Below are positions 45,655 to 54,203 of a stretch of DNA of 64,000 bases, in pieces. The stretch is from assembly GCA_031274715.1 (NCBI GenBank), contig JAISPT010000007.1, forward strand, positions 1 to 64,000. Reading direction: 5' to 3'. The stretch comes from Azonexus sp. (lineage in GTDB: Bacteria; Pseudomonadota; Gammaproteobacteria; Burkholderiales; Rhodocyclaceae). The stretch's first letter is position 1. Every line of letters begins with the position of its first letter. The notes under the pieces were generated by a model that saw only the letters and a list, made by a program, of their open reading frames with translations, did not search any database and was not told the origin of the DNA. Position numbers and translations under genes: made by a program.

Positions 45655-45813
45655 GAACCGCTGAACAAGTCCCTCGCGGCTGCCGCATCCTGGATTCAGG
45701 CGGTCTGCTGCGTTGCAAATACTCGCCATAGCACCACTATGGCTGCGCTTTGCGCCTTGCATCCCATCCCGAATCCAGGCGCGGCAACTCGCGCAGACTT
45801 GTCCAGCGGTTCC
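45653..45813. repeat. dispersed inverted-repeat element, copy B
   Basis: Terminal inverted repeats GGAACCGCTGAACAAGT (45654-45670) and ACTTGTCCAGCGGTTCC (45797-45813) match at 16 of 17. The core 45741-45793 is 52 of 53 identical to copy A at 16362-16414 in reverse orientation. The left end overlaps the LOG stop codon. No ORF. It separates the LOG gene from the DUF2782 gene. Confidence 0.8.
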
Positions 45814-45851
45814 GTAATAAAATCGGCACTCGATCACCGAGGAATCTCCCC

Positions 45852-46181
45852 ATGCGCTGCCTTCTCCCCCTCCTGCTGCTTGCCGCTCTGCCGGTCTGGG
45901 CCGAGCAGCCCGCTACGCAGCCGCTGCCGGCCGTGCCGCCGCCGCCGCCGGGCATGGAAGCTTTCGATTCCGCGCTCGAACCGGAAGTGACCATCGTCAA
46001 GGGCGAGCAGGAAACGCGTGAGGAGTTCCGGATGGGCGGCAAGCTGTACATGGTCAAGGTCACGCCGGCGGTTGGTCGCCCCTATTTCCTGGTCGACCGC
46101 CACGGCGACGGCATCTTCATTGAAACCGATATCGAGCCGCGGCCGACGCGGCCGCCGATGTGGATCATCCATAGCTGGTAA
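45852..46181 (+). CDS. DUF2782 domain protein, periplasmic
   Basis: A 109-residue exported protein: Sec signal MRCLLPLLLLAALPVWA, a Pro-rich linker (QPLPAVPPPPPG) and the DUF2782 domain with EVTIVKGEQETREEFRMGG and YFLVDRHGDG, ending RPPMWIIHSW. Family function is unknown; its genes are regularly found beside polA and thrB in betaproteobacteria, as here. Only 3 bases separate it from thrB. No catalytic motif seen. Confidence 0.82.
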   Translation: MRCLLPLLLLAALPVWAEQPATQPLPAVPPPPPGMEAFDSALEPEVTIVKGEQETREEFRMGGKLYMVKVTPAVGRPYFLVDRHGDGIFIETDIEPRPTRPPMWIIHSW

Positions 46182-46184
46182 GCC

Positions 46185-47108
46185 TTGTCCGTCTACACCT
46201 TGGTCGGGCGTGAGGAATTAGCCGCCTGGCTGCAGCCGCTGGGCGTCGGCGAGCTGCGCGAATATGTCGGCATCGCCGCCGGCATGCAGAATTCCAACTA
46301 CTTCGTCGACACCGCCGGCGGACGTTTCGTGCTCACGCTGTTCGAGCAACTCGCAGCGCCGGAACTCGATTTCTACTTGGCTCTGCAAGACCATCTGGCC
46401 AGTCGCGGGTTGCCGTGCCCGCGCCCATTAGCCGATGCCGCCGGCCGCCGCTGGCGCCCGCTGGCCGGCAAGCCGGCGGCGCTGTTGAGCCGCCTGCCAG
46501 GGGGTGCCATTGAGATACCCGATGCCGGCCAGTGCCGGGCTGTCGGTCGCCTGCTGGGCGAACTGCACGTTGCTGCCGCCGATTTTCCGGCGCCACCGCC
46601 CAATCCCTGTGGTGCTGGCTGGTGCCGGCGCATCGGTACATCGCTGTTGCCGCGTTTGAACCCAGACGAGGCTGCCCTGCTGCAGGACGAACTGGCCTTC
46701 CAGGCGGCGCAGGATTACGGTGGTCTGCCGCACGGCGTCATTCACGCCGATCTGTTTCGCGACAATGTGCTGTGGGATGGCAACCAGCCGAGTGGCGTGC
46801 TCGATTTCTATTTCGCCGGTGCCGATTGCCTGTTGCTCGATCTGGCCGTGGTGGCCAATGACTGGTGCGCTTCAACCGAGGAACTGGCGGCGCTGGTCGC
46901 CGGCTACTGTGCTGTCCGGTTGCCGGGCGAGGCCGAGGCGGTGGCCTGGCCAGTGCTGCGGCGGGCGGCGGCGCTGCGCTTTTGGCTGCTGCGCCTGGAG
47001 GCACGCCACCAGCCGCGTTCTGGCGAAGTGGTCACGGTCAAGGATCCGGATCATTTCTGCCGTTTGCTGGAAAACCTGCGCCTTGCCCCGGCCGCGCTCC
47101 CCCGTTAG
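46185..47108 (+). CDS. thrB: homoserine kinase, aminoglycoside-kinase-fold type
   Basis: Homoserine to O-phosphohomoserine, threonine pathway. The 307-residue product is the ThrB form with the APH/choline kinase fold found in pseudomonads and betaproteobacteria, not the GHMP fold of E. coli. N-terminal VYTLVGREELAAWL and IAAGMQNSNYFVDT; catalytic HADLFRDNVL and metal-binding DFYFAG. The start is TTG 46185 just after the DUF2782 stop; no better in-frame start fits. The upstream ribosome site is weak, suggesting coupling. Confidence 0.9.
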   Translation: MSVYTLVGREELAAWLQPLGVGELREYVGIAAGMQNSNYFVDTAGGRFVLTLFEQLAAPELDFYLALQDHLASRGLPCPRPLADAAGRRWRPLAGKPAALLSRLPGGAIEIPDAGQCRAVGRLLGELHVAAADFPAPPPNPCGAGWCRRIGTSLLPRLNPDEAALLQDELAFQAAQDYGGLPHGVIHADLFRDNVLWDGNQPSGVLDFYFAGADCLLLDLAVVANDWCASTEELAALVAGYCAVRLPGEAEAVAWPVLRRAAALRFWLLRLEARHQPRSGEVVTVKDPDHFCRLLENLRLAPAALPR

Positions 47109-47117
47109 CATCCAAGC

Positions 47118-47864
47118 ATGACTGAATCCCCTGCCTTTCCCCTACAGCCGGCGCCGTTTACCGGCGAAAGCCGCGAAGTCGATGCCGGCGCCTGCTTCGA
47201 CTGGTTGCAGCAGGGCTGGCTGCTGTTTCTCGCCAATCCCGGCGTCTGGATCGGCAGTACGGTGCTGCTGCTGGTCATTCTGTCGGCCATTTCCATCGTT
47301 CCCGTTTTCGGCCAGATTGCCATTCATCTGCTGGTGCCGCTGTTCGGCGCTGGCATGTTCCAGATCTGCCGCCAACTGGCGGCCGGCGGCGAGGCGCAGA
47401 TCGCCGACCTGTTCATCGGCTTCCGGCACAACGCCGGTCCGCTGGTGATGGTCGGCGTGATCTATGCGGCCAGTGTCTTCGGCCTCGCCTTCATGGCCTT
47501 CCTGCTGGTCAGCGGCGGTATTCTCGGCGGCGCCATCACTGGCCGCGTGGCCGGCTTCGGCATCACCTTCGGCGGCATCATGCTGGCTGGACTTCTGGTC
47601 ATGGTGCTGTCGGTGCCGGTCATCATGGCCACCTGGTTTGCCCCGGTGCTGGTGTTGTTCCACGACATGAAACCGGGTGCCGCGATGCGCGCCAGTTTCG
47701 CGGCCGGTGCCCGGAATTGGGTGGCGATGGTGATCTTCGCTATCTTCCTGGTCGTCGCGCTGTTCTTCGCCATGCTGCCCTTCTTTCTCGGCTTGCTGCT
47801 GCTGCTGCCGATCTTTTCCGGCGCGGTATACGCCTCCTACCGTGACATTTTCGAGGGAGCTTAG
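47118..47864 (+). CDS. BPSS1780-family membrane protein (first of pair)
   Basis: A 248-residue inner membrane protein with about six transmembrane segments in the pattern shared by BPSS1780-type betaproteobacterial proteins. It has a short cytoplasmic N-terminal region ending in a conserved DAGACFDWLQQGWLLFLANP and a terminal AVYASYRDIFEG. Function unknown. It is followed 3 bases later by a paralog with the same ending, probably in one operon with thrB. Confidence 0.75.
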   Translation: MTESPAFPLQPAPFTGESREVDAGACFDWLQQGWLLFLANPGVWIGSTVLLLVILSAISIVPVFGQIAIHLLVPLFGAGMFQICRQLAAGGEAQIADLFIGFRHNAGPLVMVGVIYAASVFGLAFMAFLLVSGGILGGAITGRVAGFGITFGGIMLAGLLVMVLSVPVIMATWFAPVLVLFHDMKPGAAMRASFAAGARNWVAMVIFAIFLVVALFFAMLPFFLGLLLLLPIFSGAVYASYRDIFEGA

Positions 47865-47867
47865 GTA

Positions 47868-48641
47868 GTGCGCGCCCAAACCGTATCATCTGCCGACGGC
47901 TGGCGCTGGCTGGCCACCGGCTTCGCTATTTTCCAGCGCAATCCGCCGGTCCTGTCGCTGTTGGTCGTGATCTACTGGCTGACCGTGATTTTCCTCAATG
48001 TGCTGCCGGTGATCGGCGCCATCGCCGCCTCGCTGATCATTCCCGGCCTGTCGGTTGGGCTGATGCAGGCGGCGCGCAACATCGAGCGCGGCCAGGCAGT
48101 CGGCATCCAGACGCTGTATGGCGGGCTGCGCGAGAACACGCGCACCCTGCTGGCGCTCGGCGCCCTGTACCTGGCGGTGACGCTGGGCATTCTCGGCCTG
48201 TCGACGATTATCGATGGCGGCGACCTGCTGCGCTACATGCTGGCCTCCGGCCGCGCCGAGCGGGCGGTGGTCGAGGATGCCGACTTCGCGCTGCCGGCGC
48301 TGTTCGTGCTGGTCATGCTGGTGCCGGTGTTGATGGCCTGGTGGTTCGCCCCGGTACTCGCCGCCTGGCACCGCCTGCCGTTGGGCAAGGCGCTGTTCTT
48401 CAGTTTCGTCGCCTGCTGGATCAACTGGCGGGCTTTCCTGGCCTACAGCGCAGCTGTGCTGCTGGTTGCCGGCATCGCCCCCGCCATGCTGCTCGGCCTG
48501 TTGACGCTGTTACTGCCCGGCGTTGCCGGTTTCGTCAGTTCGCTGCTGATTGTGTTCATGGTGTTGGTCATGGGGCCGGTGGTTTTCGCCAGTTTCTATG
48601 CCAGCTATCGGGACATTTTCGGTATTTCCGAAATTGTCTGA
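47868..48641 (+). CDS. BPSS1780-family membrane protein (second of pair)
   Basis: A 257-residue paralog of the preceding gene, starting with GTG 47868. It has about six transmembrane helices, SADGWRWLATGFAIFQRNPPVL at the N-terminus and FYASYRDIFG near the C-terminus, matching the neighbour. The two proteins may form a hetero-oligomer, but this is inference. Its stop overlaps the nadD start region (TTG 48634). Confidence 0.75.
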   Translation: MRAQTVSSADGWRWLATGFAIFQRNPPVLSLLVVIYWLTVIFLNVLPVIGAIAASLIIPGLSVGLMQAARNIERGQAVGIQTLYGGLRENTRTLLALGALYLAVTLGILGLSTIIDGGDLLRYMLASGRAERAVVEDADFALPALFVLVMLVPVLMAWWFAPVLAAWHRLPLGKALFFSFVACWINWRAFLAYSAAVLLVAGIAPAMLLGLLTLLLPGVAGFVSSLLIVFMVLVMGPVVFASFYASYRDIFGISEIV

Positions 48642-49287
48642 GCCGCTCGGCCTCTTCGGTGGGACGTTCGATCCGGTGCATTTCGGCCACCTGCGGCTGG
48701 CCGAGGAAGCCATCGATCAACTGGCCCTGGGCGGCGTGCGCTGGATTCCTGCCGGCCAGCCGGCGCACCGCAGGCCGCCCAGGGTCAGCGCCGGGCAACG
48801 GCTGGCTATGGTGCGCTTGGCCGTTGCCGGTAACTCCGGCTTTTCCGTCGATGCCGCCGAAGTCGAGGCGGCGGTGCCGAGCTACACGGTGCCGACGCTG
48901 GAACGCCTGCGTGCCGAGCTGGGCGCCGACCGGCCGCTGGTGCTGCTGCTTGGCGCCGATGCCTTGGCCGGCCTGGAAAGCTGGCACCGCTGGCGTGAAC
49001 TGTTCGCCCTGGCCCATATCGCCGTCGCGCACCGTCCCGGCTTTCCCGTTACCGCGGCCACCTTGCCGCCGGCGCTGGCGGCGGAACTTGTCGCCCGCCA
49101 GCGGGACGACATGGGGGGGCTACGCGCGGCGCCGGCCGGCAGCATTGTCACTTTCGCGATGACCCAACTGGCCATTTCGGCCACACAGATTCGGCAACTG
49201 CAGGCGGCCGGCCGCTCGGCCCGCTACTTGCTGCCGGATAACGTGCTCGACTATATTCAGACCCATTCTCTTTACAGAAATTCCTGA
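48634..49287 (+). CDS. nadD: nicotinate-nucleotide adenylyltransferase
   Basis: NadD makes nicotinate adenine dinucleotide from NaMN and ATP in NAD synthesis. The 217-residue product has GLFGGTFDPVHFGHLRLAE (nucleotidyltransferase GxFDPxHxGH motif) and the C-terminal ISATQIRQLQAAGRSARYLLPD (ISSTxxR-type). The start is TTG 48634, inside the end of the preceding gene; no ATG or GTG lies closer to the motif. Its TGA overlaps the rsfS ATG (TGATG). Confidence 0.93.
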   Translation: MSEPLGLFGGTFDPVHFGHLRLAEEAIDQLALGGVRWIPAGQPAHRRPPRVSAGQRLAMVRLAVAGNSGFSVDAAEVEAAVPSYTVPTLERLRAELGADRPLVLLLGADALAGLESWHRWRELFALAHIAVAHRPGFPVTAATLPPALAAELVARQRDDMGGLRAAPAGSIVTFAMTQLAISATQIRQLQAAGRSARYLLPDNVLDYIQTHSLYRNS

Positions 49288-49652
49288 TGGACACACGCAA
49301 GCTGCAGAAAATCGTCGTCAACGCCCTGGAAGACATCAAGGGCAAGGACATCGAAGTCATCAACACCGCCAAGCTCACTTCGTTGTTCGAACGCTTGGTC
49401 ATCGCCACCGGCGACTCCAACCGCCAGGTCAAGGCCCTGGCCCGAAATGTCCAGGACAAGGTACGTGAAGCCGGCGCTGAGGTGCTGTCCACCGAAGGCG
49501 AGGAGGCCGGCGAATGGGTGCTGGTCGATCTCGGCGACATCGTGGTCCATGTCATGCAGCCGGGCGTGCGCCTTTACTACAACCTCGAGGAGTTGTGGCA
49601 GACGACGCCGGCCCAGCGCCGCAAGGTGGCGGAGCAGGCTGCCGCCGGATGA
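49287..49652 (+). CDS. rsfS: ribosome silencing factor RsfS
   Basis: RsfS (YbeB/Iojap) binds ribosomal protein L14 and blocks subunit joining in starvation. A 121-residue product with the DUF143 core ([58 protein letters not shown]). ATG 49287 overlaps the nadD stop by one base; its own stop overlaps rlmH. The nadD-rsfS-rlmH order is standard. Confidence 0.95.
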   Translation: MDTRKLQKIVVNALEDIKGKDIEVINTAKLTSLFERLVIATGDSNRQVKALARNVQDKVREAGAEVLSTEGEEAGEWVLVDLGDIVVHVMQPGVRLYYNLEELWQTTPAQRRKVAEQAAAG

Positions 49653-50119
49653 AGCTCTGCGTGCTGGCCGTCGGTCATCGCCAGCCCGCCTGGGTCAGCG
49701 AAGGCTGCGCCGAGTACAAGAAGCGCATGCCGCGCGAACTGCTGCTCAGTATCAGCGAGATCAAGCCCGAGCCGCGCGGCACGAAAACCCGCGAACAACT
49801 GTTGGCCGCCGAGAAGCTGCGCATCCGCGAGGCCCTGCCGGGCGGTTGCCGCATTGTCGTGCTCGACGAGAAGGGCGACGACCTGACCACACTCCAGTTG
49901 GCCCGCCGGCTCGAAGCCTGGATGCGGGACGGCCGCGACGTGGCCCTGCTGATCGGCGGCGCCGATGGCCTCGACGAAGAATTCAAGCAGCAGGCCGACG
50001 ACCGCCTGCGCCTGTCGAGCCTGACCCTGCCGCACGGCATGGCGCGGCTGCTGCTGTGCGAGCAGTTGTACCGCGCTGTCAGCGTGCTGAAGAACCATCC
50101 TTATCACCGCGAGGGCTAA
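49649..50119 (+). CDS. rlmH: 23S rRNA (pseudouridine(1915)-N(3))-methyltransferase RlmH
   Basis: A 156-residue SPOUT methyltransferase that acts on pseudouridine 1915 in helix 69. The knot motifs [13 protein letters not shown] and [19 protein letters not shown] are present, and the C-terminus ...NHPYHREG is the family signature. Length matches E. coli (155). It begins inside the rsfS stop codon (ATGA). Confidence 0.96.
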   Translation: MKLCVLAVGHRQPAWVSEGCAEYKKRMPRELLLSISEIKPEPRGTKTREQLLAAEKLRIREALPGGCRIVVLDEKGDDLTTLQLARRLEAWMRDGRDVALLIGGADGLDEEFKQQADDRLRLSSLTLPHGMARLLLCEQLYRAVSVLKNHPYHREG

Positions 50120-50176
50120 GGCGCCGGTAGCGTTTCGGCCTTTCCCATTGCTCGTGTCGTTGAGTACACTACGTCC

Positions 50177-50779
50177 ATGCGTCTTTATCTTGCTTCCCGC
50201 AGCCCGCGGCGGCGCGAATTGCTGACCCAGATTGGGATTGCCTTCGATACTGTGCTATTCCGCGAAGGCTTGCGGACTGATAGCGAAACCGACGAGACGC
50301 CCGGCGTCGGCGAGGATCCGGTCGCTTACGTCGAACGTATCGCCCGCGCCAAGGCCGAGCATGGGCTGCGCATCGTCACCGAGCGGCGCTTGCCGCCACA
50401 GCCGGTGCTGGCCGCTGACACGACGCTCGAATTCGCTGGGCGGATTATCGGCAAGCCGGTCGATGCTGCCGATGCCGTCAATATCCTGCGTCGCTTGTCG
50501 GGGCAGAGCCACCGTGTGCTTACCGGCGTCGCCGTGACTTACCTGGGGCGTACCGAGTACGCGCTGTCGGTCAGCGAGGTGCGTTTCCGCCTGCTCGACG
50601 AGCATGAAATCCGCCACTACGTGATGAGCGGTGAGCCGATGGATAAGGCCGGCGCTTACGGTATCCAGGGCCGTGCCGGGCTATTCGTCGAATACCTGGC
50701 CGGTAGCTACACCGGGGTCGTGGGTTTGCCGGTGTGCGAAACCGGCAACCTGCTCAAGCGCTTCGGCTGGCAGTTCTGA
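50177..50779 (+). CDS. Maf-family nucleoside triphosphate pyrophosphatase
   Basis: A 200-residue Maf/YhdE-type housecleaning enzyme that hydrolyses dTTP/UTP or modified NTPs. N-terminal LASRSPRRRELLTQIG, AADTTLEFAGRIIGKPVDAADA with the catalytic Asp, and GAYGIQGRAGLFVEYLAGSYTGVVGLP are all in place. The order rlmH-maf is common. The 3' 73 bases overlap the 3' end of the opposite-strand gene at 50707. Confidence 0.93.
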   Translation: MRLYLASRSPRRRELLTQIGIAFDTVLFREGLRTDSETDETPGVGEDPVAYVERIARAKAEHGLRIVTERRLPPQPVLAADTTLEFAGRIIGKPVDAADAVNILRRLSGQSHRVLTGVAVTYLGRTEYALSVSEVRFRLLDEHEIRHYVMSGEPMDKAGAYGIQGRAGLFVEYLAGSYTGVVGLPVCETGNLLKRFGWQF

Positions 50780-51825
50780 GCTGCTAGCTCCAGCAGCAGC
50801 GTCGCCGCCTGCGCTGCGCCGTCGATGGCTGGTGGCGGTATTGGCGGCAACATCCACAGTTCCGCTAGCGTCGCTTCCAGTTTGCCGTACCGCAGCGTCT
50901 CAGCAGCGATCTCGCGGCAGCGGCCGTGGCCGTGCAGCCAGGCGATCAGACAATGCTGTTCCGGCCAGTCGGCGCGCCGCTGGTAGAGCACCGGCGTGCC
51001 GTTGGCCGCCGCTTCGGTGAAGGTGCCGTAGCCAGGTTTGGTGATGACGGCGTCGACCGAGCGCAGCAGGTCGGTGAACGAGAGGCCGAAATCTTCGGCG
51101 GCGATGGCGTCGGGATGGCGGCAGTCCCATTCAGCCGGCACTAGCCAGCGAATTCCAGGTTGGCGCGGCCAGGCGTCGACCGGCAGGCGATGGGTGATGC
51201 CGCCCATGGCGACTAGCACTGCCCGCTCGCTACCCAAGCCGAGATCGTGACGCTTGCCCAATGCGGCGATCGGGCCGACCGGCCGTAGGTTGTCCAGCGC
51301 TTCCATCGCCATGCCCGGCGTCACGCGCAGGAAGGCGGCTGCCAAACGGTAGGCGGCCAGCATGTCAGCATGGATCGGTGCAGCCCAGTCGGCATCGCCG
51401 AAAAAGTGAGCGAACAGGTCGGCCCAGTTCAGCGAGCACAGGCTGCAGGCAGGAATACCGGCGCGGGCGCCGCCGGCCAGCGGCAGGTAGCTGACGTTGG
51501 TCAGCACCAGGTCGGGCTGCAATTTGGCCAGCAGTGCCGCCTCGGTCGCGACGCGGTCGTTCCAGCCGGCGTGGGCCTGGCGGTAGGCGGCGGCGCTGGC
51601 GGCCGGATCGATGCGCGTGGCGTCGATCATCACGTAGCCGAAATCGCTGGCCTCGGCGATCAGTTCGAAGGATGGGCAGATGCGTTGGCGCAGCTTGGCC
51701 GGCGGCAGCCGGCTGCGCAGCGTTAGCCGCAGATCCGGCCGCATTTCGGCCAGGGCGTTGAGCACCGGCGCTGTGATCGCCAAGTGGCCGAAGCCGTGGC
51801 TAGAGATGTCGACGAACAGATGCAT
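50707..51825 (-). CDS. GT-B fold glycosyltransferase-like protein
   Basis: A 372-residue soluble protein. The N-terminal MHLFVDISSHGFGHLAITAPVLNAL is the GHxxP-type start of MurG/UGT-like GT-B enzymes and of the N-domain of arabinokinase-like proteins. The C-terminal half has VDAVITKPGYGTFTEAAANGTPVLYQRRADWPEQ, a nucleotide-sugar-binding-like loop. No membrane helix. Substrates unknown. ATG 51825 is chosen over TTG 51837. Its C-terminal 24 codons lie antisense to maf. Confidence 0.72.
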   Translation of the reverse strand: MHLFVDISSHGFGHLAITAPVLNALAEMRPDLRLTLRSRLPPAKLRQRICPSFELIAEASDFGYVMIDATRIDPAASAAAYRQAHAGWNDRVATEAALLAKLQPDLVLTNVSYLPLAGGARAGIPACSLCSLNWADLFAHFFGDADWAAPIHADMLAAYRLAAAFLRVTPGMAMEALDNLRPVGPIAALGKRHDLGLGSERAVLVAMGGITHRLPVDAWPRQPGIRWLVPAEWDCRHPDAIAAEDFGLSFTDLLRSVDAVITKPGYGTFTEAAANGTPVLYQRRADWPEQHCLIAWLHGHGRCREIAAETLRYGKLEATLAELWMLPPIPPPAIDGAAQAATLLLELAAQNCQPKRLSRLPVSHTGKPTTPV

Positions 51826-51864
51826 GGTGGCGGGCAAAAGCGCCGAGTTTACCCGCCGCCGATT

Positions 51865-52638
51865 TCAGCGGTGCTTGAAGGCCGGCTTGCGTTTCTCGAC
51901 GAAGGCGGCCATGCCGTCCTTCTGGTCTTCGAGGGCGAAGGTGGAATGGAAGACGCGGCGTTCGAACAGCAGGCCCTCGTTGAGCGAGGATTCGTAGGCG
52001 CGATTGACCGATTCCTTGATCATCATCACCACCGGCAGCGAGAAGCCGGCGATGGTGGCGGCGGCCTTCAGCGTTTCGTCGAGCAATTGATCGGCTGGAT
52101 AGACGCGGGCGACCAAGCCGGATTTTTCCGCCTCGGCGGCATCCATCAGGCGCGCCGTCAGGCACATATCCATTGCCTTGGCCTTGCCGACGGCGCGCGG
52201 CAGGCGCTGCGAGCCGCCAGCGCCGGGCATGGTGCCGAGCTTGATTTCGGGCTGGCCGAACTTGGCGGTGTCGGCGGCGAAAATCATGTCGCACATCATC
52301 GCCACCTCGCAGCCGCCGCCCAGGGCGTAGCCGGCCACCGCGGCGATCACCGGCTTCCTGGCGGTTTTGATGCGCTCCCAGCCGCTGGTGATGTAATCGT
52401 TCTTGTAGGCGTGCATGTAGTCGTAATCCTTCATCGCGCCGATGTCGGCGCCGGCGGCGAAGGCCTTGTCGTTGCCGGTGATGACGATGCAGCCGATGTT
52501 GGCGTCGGCCTCGAAGGCATCGACGGCGGCGGTGATGCCGGCCATCACTTCGGCATTGAGGGCATTCATCGCTTCCGGGCGGTTGAGGCGGATCAGGCCG
52601 ACCTTGCCGATGGTTTCGCTGAGGACTACTGCGCTCAT
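51865..52638 (-). CDS. enoyl-CoA hydratase
   Basis: A 257-residue crotonase-family enzyme adding water to trans-2-enoyl-CoA. Oxyanion elements [11 protein letters not shown] and [17 protein letters not shown] are present; the acid/base Glu pair is expected in the [12 protein letters not shown] helix and in [17 protein letters not shown]. The latter segment is typical of short-chain hydratases (PaaF/EchA type). GAGAG ribosome site ahead of ATG 52638. It is not next to other fatty-acid degradation genes. Confidence 0.92.
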   Translation of the reverse strand: MSAVVLSETIGKVGLIRLNRPEAMNALNAEVMAGITAAVDAFEADANIGCIVITGNDKAFAAGADIGAMKDYDYMHAYKNDYITSGWERIKTARKPVIAAVAGYALGGGCEVAMMCDMIFAADTAKFGQPEIKLGTMPGAGGSQRLPRAVGKAKAMDMCLTARLMDAAEAEKSGLVARVYPADQLLDETLKAAATIAGFSLPVVMMIKESVNRAYESSLNEGLLFERRVFHSTFALEDQKDGMAAFVEKRKPAFKHR

Positions 52639-52804
52639 GGGTCTCTCCTAAAAGATGGCCACACCGACGATGGGCGGACCGAATCGAATGTTTGCTCTGG
52701 TGGCCCCGAGGCCCGGCAGATGGCATCTTAACTCCCCCGCCGTCTGGTCCGCCGACGATGTATTCTGGGACGGCCACAATTTTTCCCGAGCCACGGAGGT
52801 AATC

Positions 52805-53242
52805 ATGAGCGACAGCAACCAAGCCGACATTGACCGTTTGTGCATCGAACAGATGGCCGACGCCCTGATTTGTTCCGACCACCTGGGCATCATTCTCCGC
52901 TGGAACGCTGCCGCCACCGTGCTGTTCGGCCATTCACCGGCGCAGGCGCTGGGGCAGAGCCTCGACCTGATCATTCCCGAAAACCTGCGCGCCGCCCACT
53001 GGTCGGCCTTCGACCGGGCCATGGAAACGGGCGTCACGCGGCTGAATGGCCGGGCGACGGTGACCCGGGCACTGACCGCCGACGGCGGGGCTGTCTACGT
53101 CGAAATGAGCTTCGCTGTCGTCACCGACGGCAACGGCAAGGCCATCGGCTCCGTCGCCATTGCGCGCGATGCGACCAAGCGCCGTCAGGAGGAGCGGGAG
53201 CTGCGTGAGCGCTTGGCGGCGCTGGAGCGCGGCGCGGCCTGA
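52805..53242 (+). CDS. single-domain PAS protein
   Basis: A 145-residue protein consisting of one PAS domain (about 12-125): ADALICSDHLGIILRWNAAATVLFGHSPAQALGQSLDLIIPE, then a PAC-like VYVEMSFAVVTDGNGKAIGSVAIARDATKRRQEE, and a short coiled tail. There is no output domain, so it may work with partner proteins or as a redox or ligand sensor in trans. A strong GGAGG site is 7-11 bases before ATG 52805. Divergent from enoyl-CoA hydratase. Confidence 0.85.
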   Translation: MSDSNQADIDRLCIEQMADALICSDHLGIILRWNAAATVLFGHSPAQALGQSLDLIIPENLRAAHWSAFDRAMETGVTRLNGRATVTRALTADGGAVYVEMSFAVVTDGNGKAIGSVAIARDATKRRQEERELRERLAALERGAA

Positions 53243-53254
53243 GCGCCGGCTCGA

Positions 53255-53947
53255 CTAATCACCGGTCGGCGAGACGCGGAAGGTGCGTAGCGTTGGCATG
53301 CTGCGCAGCGCCTCGGCCAGCTTGGCCGTGTTTTCCGGGTGCGTGGTGCGGATCACCATCCTGTATTCGAAAAAGGCGCCGTCGTCGGTGATGCGGTAGC
53401 TCATGTTGGCAACATTGAAACCGTGTTGTTGCAAAAATTCGCGGACCTCGGCCTCGGGCATCACCTCGTCGCGGTTGAAGCGCAGCGCGTGGTGGGCGTA
53501 GGTGTGCGACCGCAGGCGGGATTCGATCCAGCGGAAAGCCGACAGCACGCCTAGAGTCAGCGCTGTGGCCAGGATCGCCGGCAGGTAGAAACCGATGCCC
53601 ATCAGGATGCCGATGGCCGCCGTGATCCAGATCGACGCTGCCGTCGTCAGCCCGCGCACGCTGAGGCCTTCCTTGAAGATCACGCCAGCGCCGAGAAAGC
53701 CGATGCCGGTCATGATGCCCTGCGCCATGCGCGTTGGATCGGTGCGCACCGAATCCATCGGAATGCCTGGCAACCATTTCGATTGATACAACGTGACTAG
53801 CATCAGCAGGCTGGACGCCAAGCAGACCAGCGTATGAGTGCGAAAACCTGCTGGCCGCGCATGAATGCTGCGCTCCATGCCGATGATGCCGCCGGCTACC
53901 AGCGCGCCGACGAGGTGCACAGTAATGATCGCGAAATCGCTATCCAT
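53255..53947 (-). CDS. MgtC/SapB-family membrane protein
   Basis: A 230-residue protein with about four to five transmembrane helices in the first 145 residues (LVGALVAGGIIGMERSIHARPAGFRTHTLVCLASSLLMLV, GIMTGIGFLGAGVIFKEG) and a soluble C-terminal ACT-like domain (about 155-230). MgtC proteins limit F-type ATPase activity or affect Mg2+ homeostasis. A GGAGGAG site precedes ATG. The gene is convergent with the PAS gene, 12 bases apart. Confidence 0.88.
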   Translation of the reverse strand: MDSDFAIITVHLVGALVAGGIIGMERSIHARPAGFRTHTLVCLASSLLMLVTLYQSKWLPGIPMDSVRTDPTRMAQGIMTGIGFLGAGVIFKEGLSVRGLTTAASIWITAAIGILMGIGFYLPAILATALTLGVLSAFRWIESRLRSHTYAHHALRFNRDEVMPEAEVREFLQQHGFNVANMSYRITDDGAFFEYRMVIRTTHPENTAKLAEALRSMPTLRTFRVSPTGD

Positions 53948-54071
53948 GAAAATCTCCTCCCGATGTCAGGATCGTCGTATTGGTGTGTGACAGATAGGCT
54001 ACGGCTGGAAGATGGCTGTAGCAATCGAGAAATCGAGTGACATTGGGTTCCCGGAAATGAGGGAGACGCAA

Positions 54072-54203
54072 ATGCGCTTCGTTTCCAAGCGAACTGCTGT
54101 CGTTCTAGCTCGTCTGGCGGTCTTATTTGTTGTAGCGTATCCCTCCCCGGTTCCATTGGCCCCGATATGTCTTCCGAACTTCCCCGTTCCGCCCGAACGG
54201 TAA
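54072..54203 (+). CDS. possible 43-codon leader ORF overlapping mdtA
   Basis: ATG 54072 has a GAGGGAG site 7 bases before it. The 43-residue peptide is hydrophobic (TAVVLARLAVLFVVAYP) and Pro-rich at its end (LAPICLPNFPVPPER). It stops 37 bases inside mdtA, whose own start lacks a clear ribosome site. It could couple translation to mdtA, or be chance. Confidence 0.25.
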   Translation: MRFVSKRTAVVLARLAVLFVVAYPSPVPLAPICLPNFPVPPER

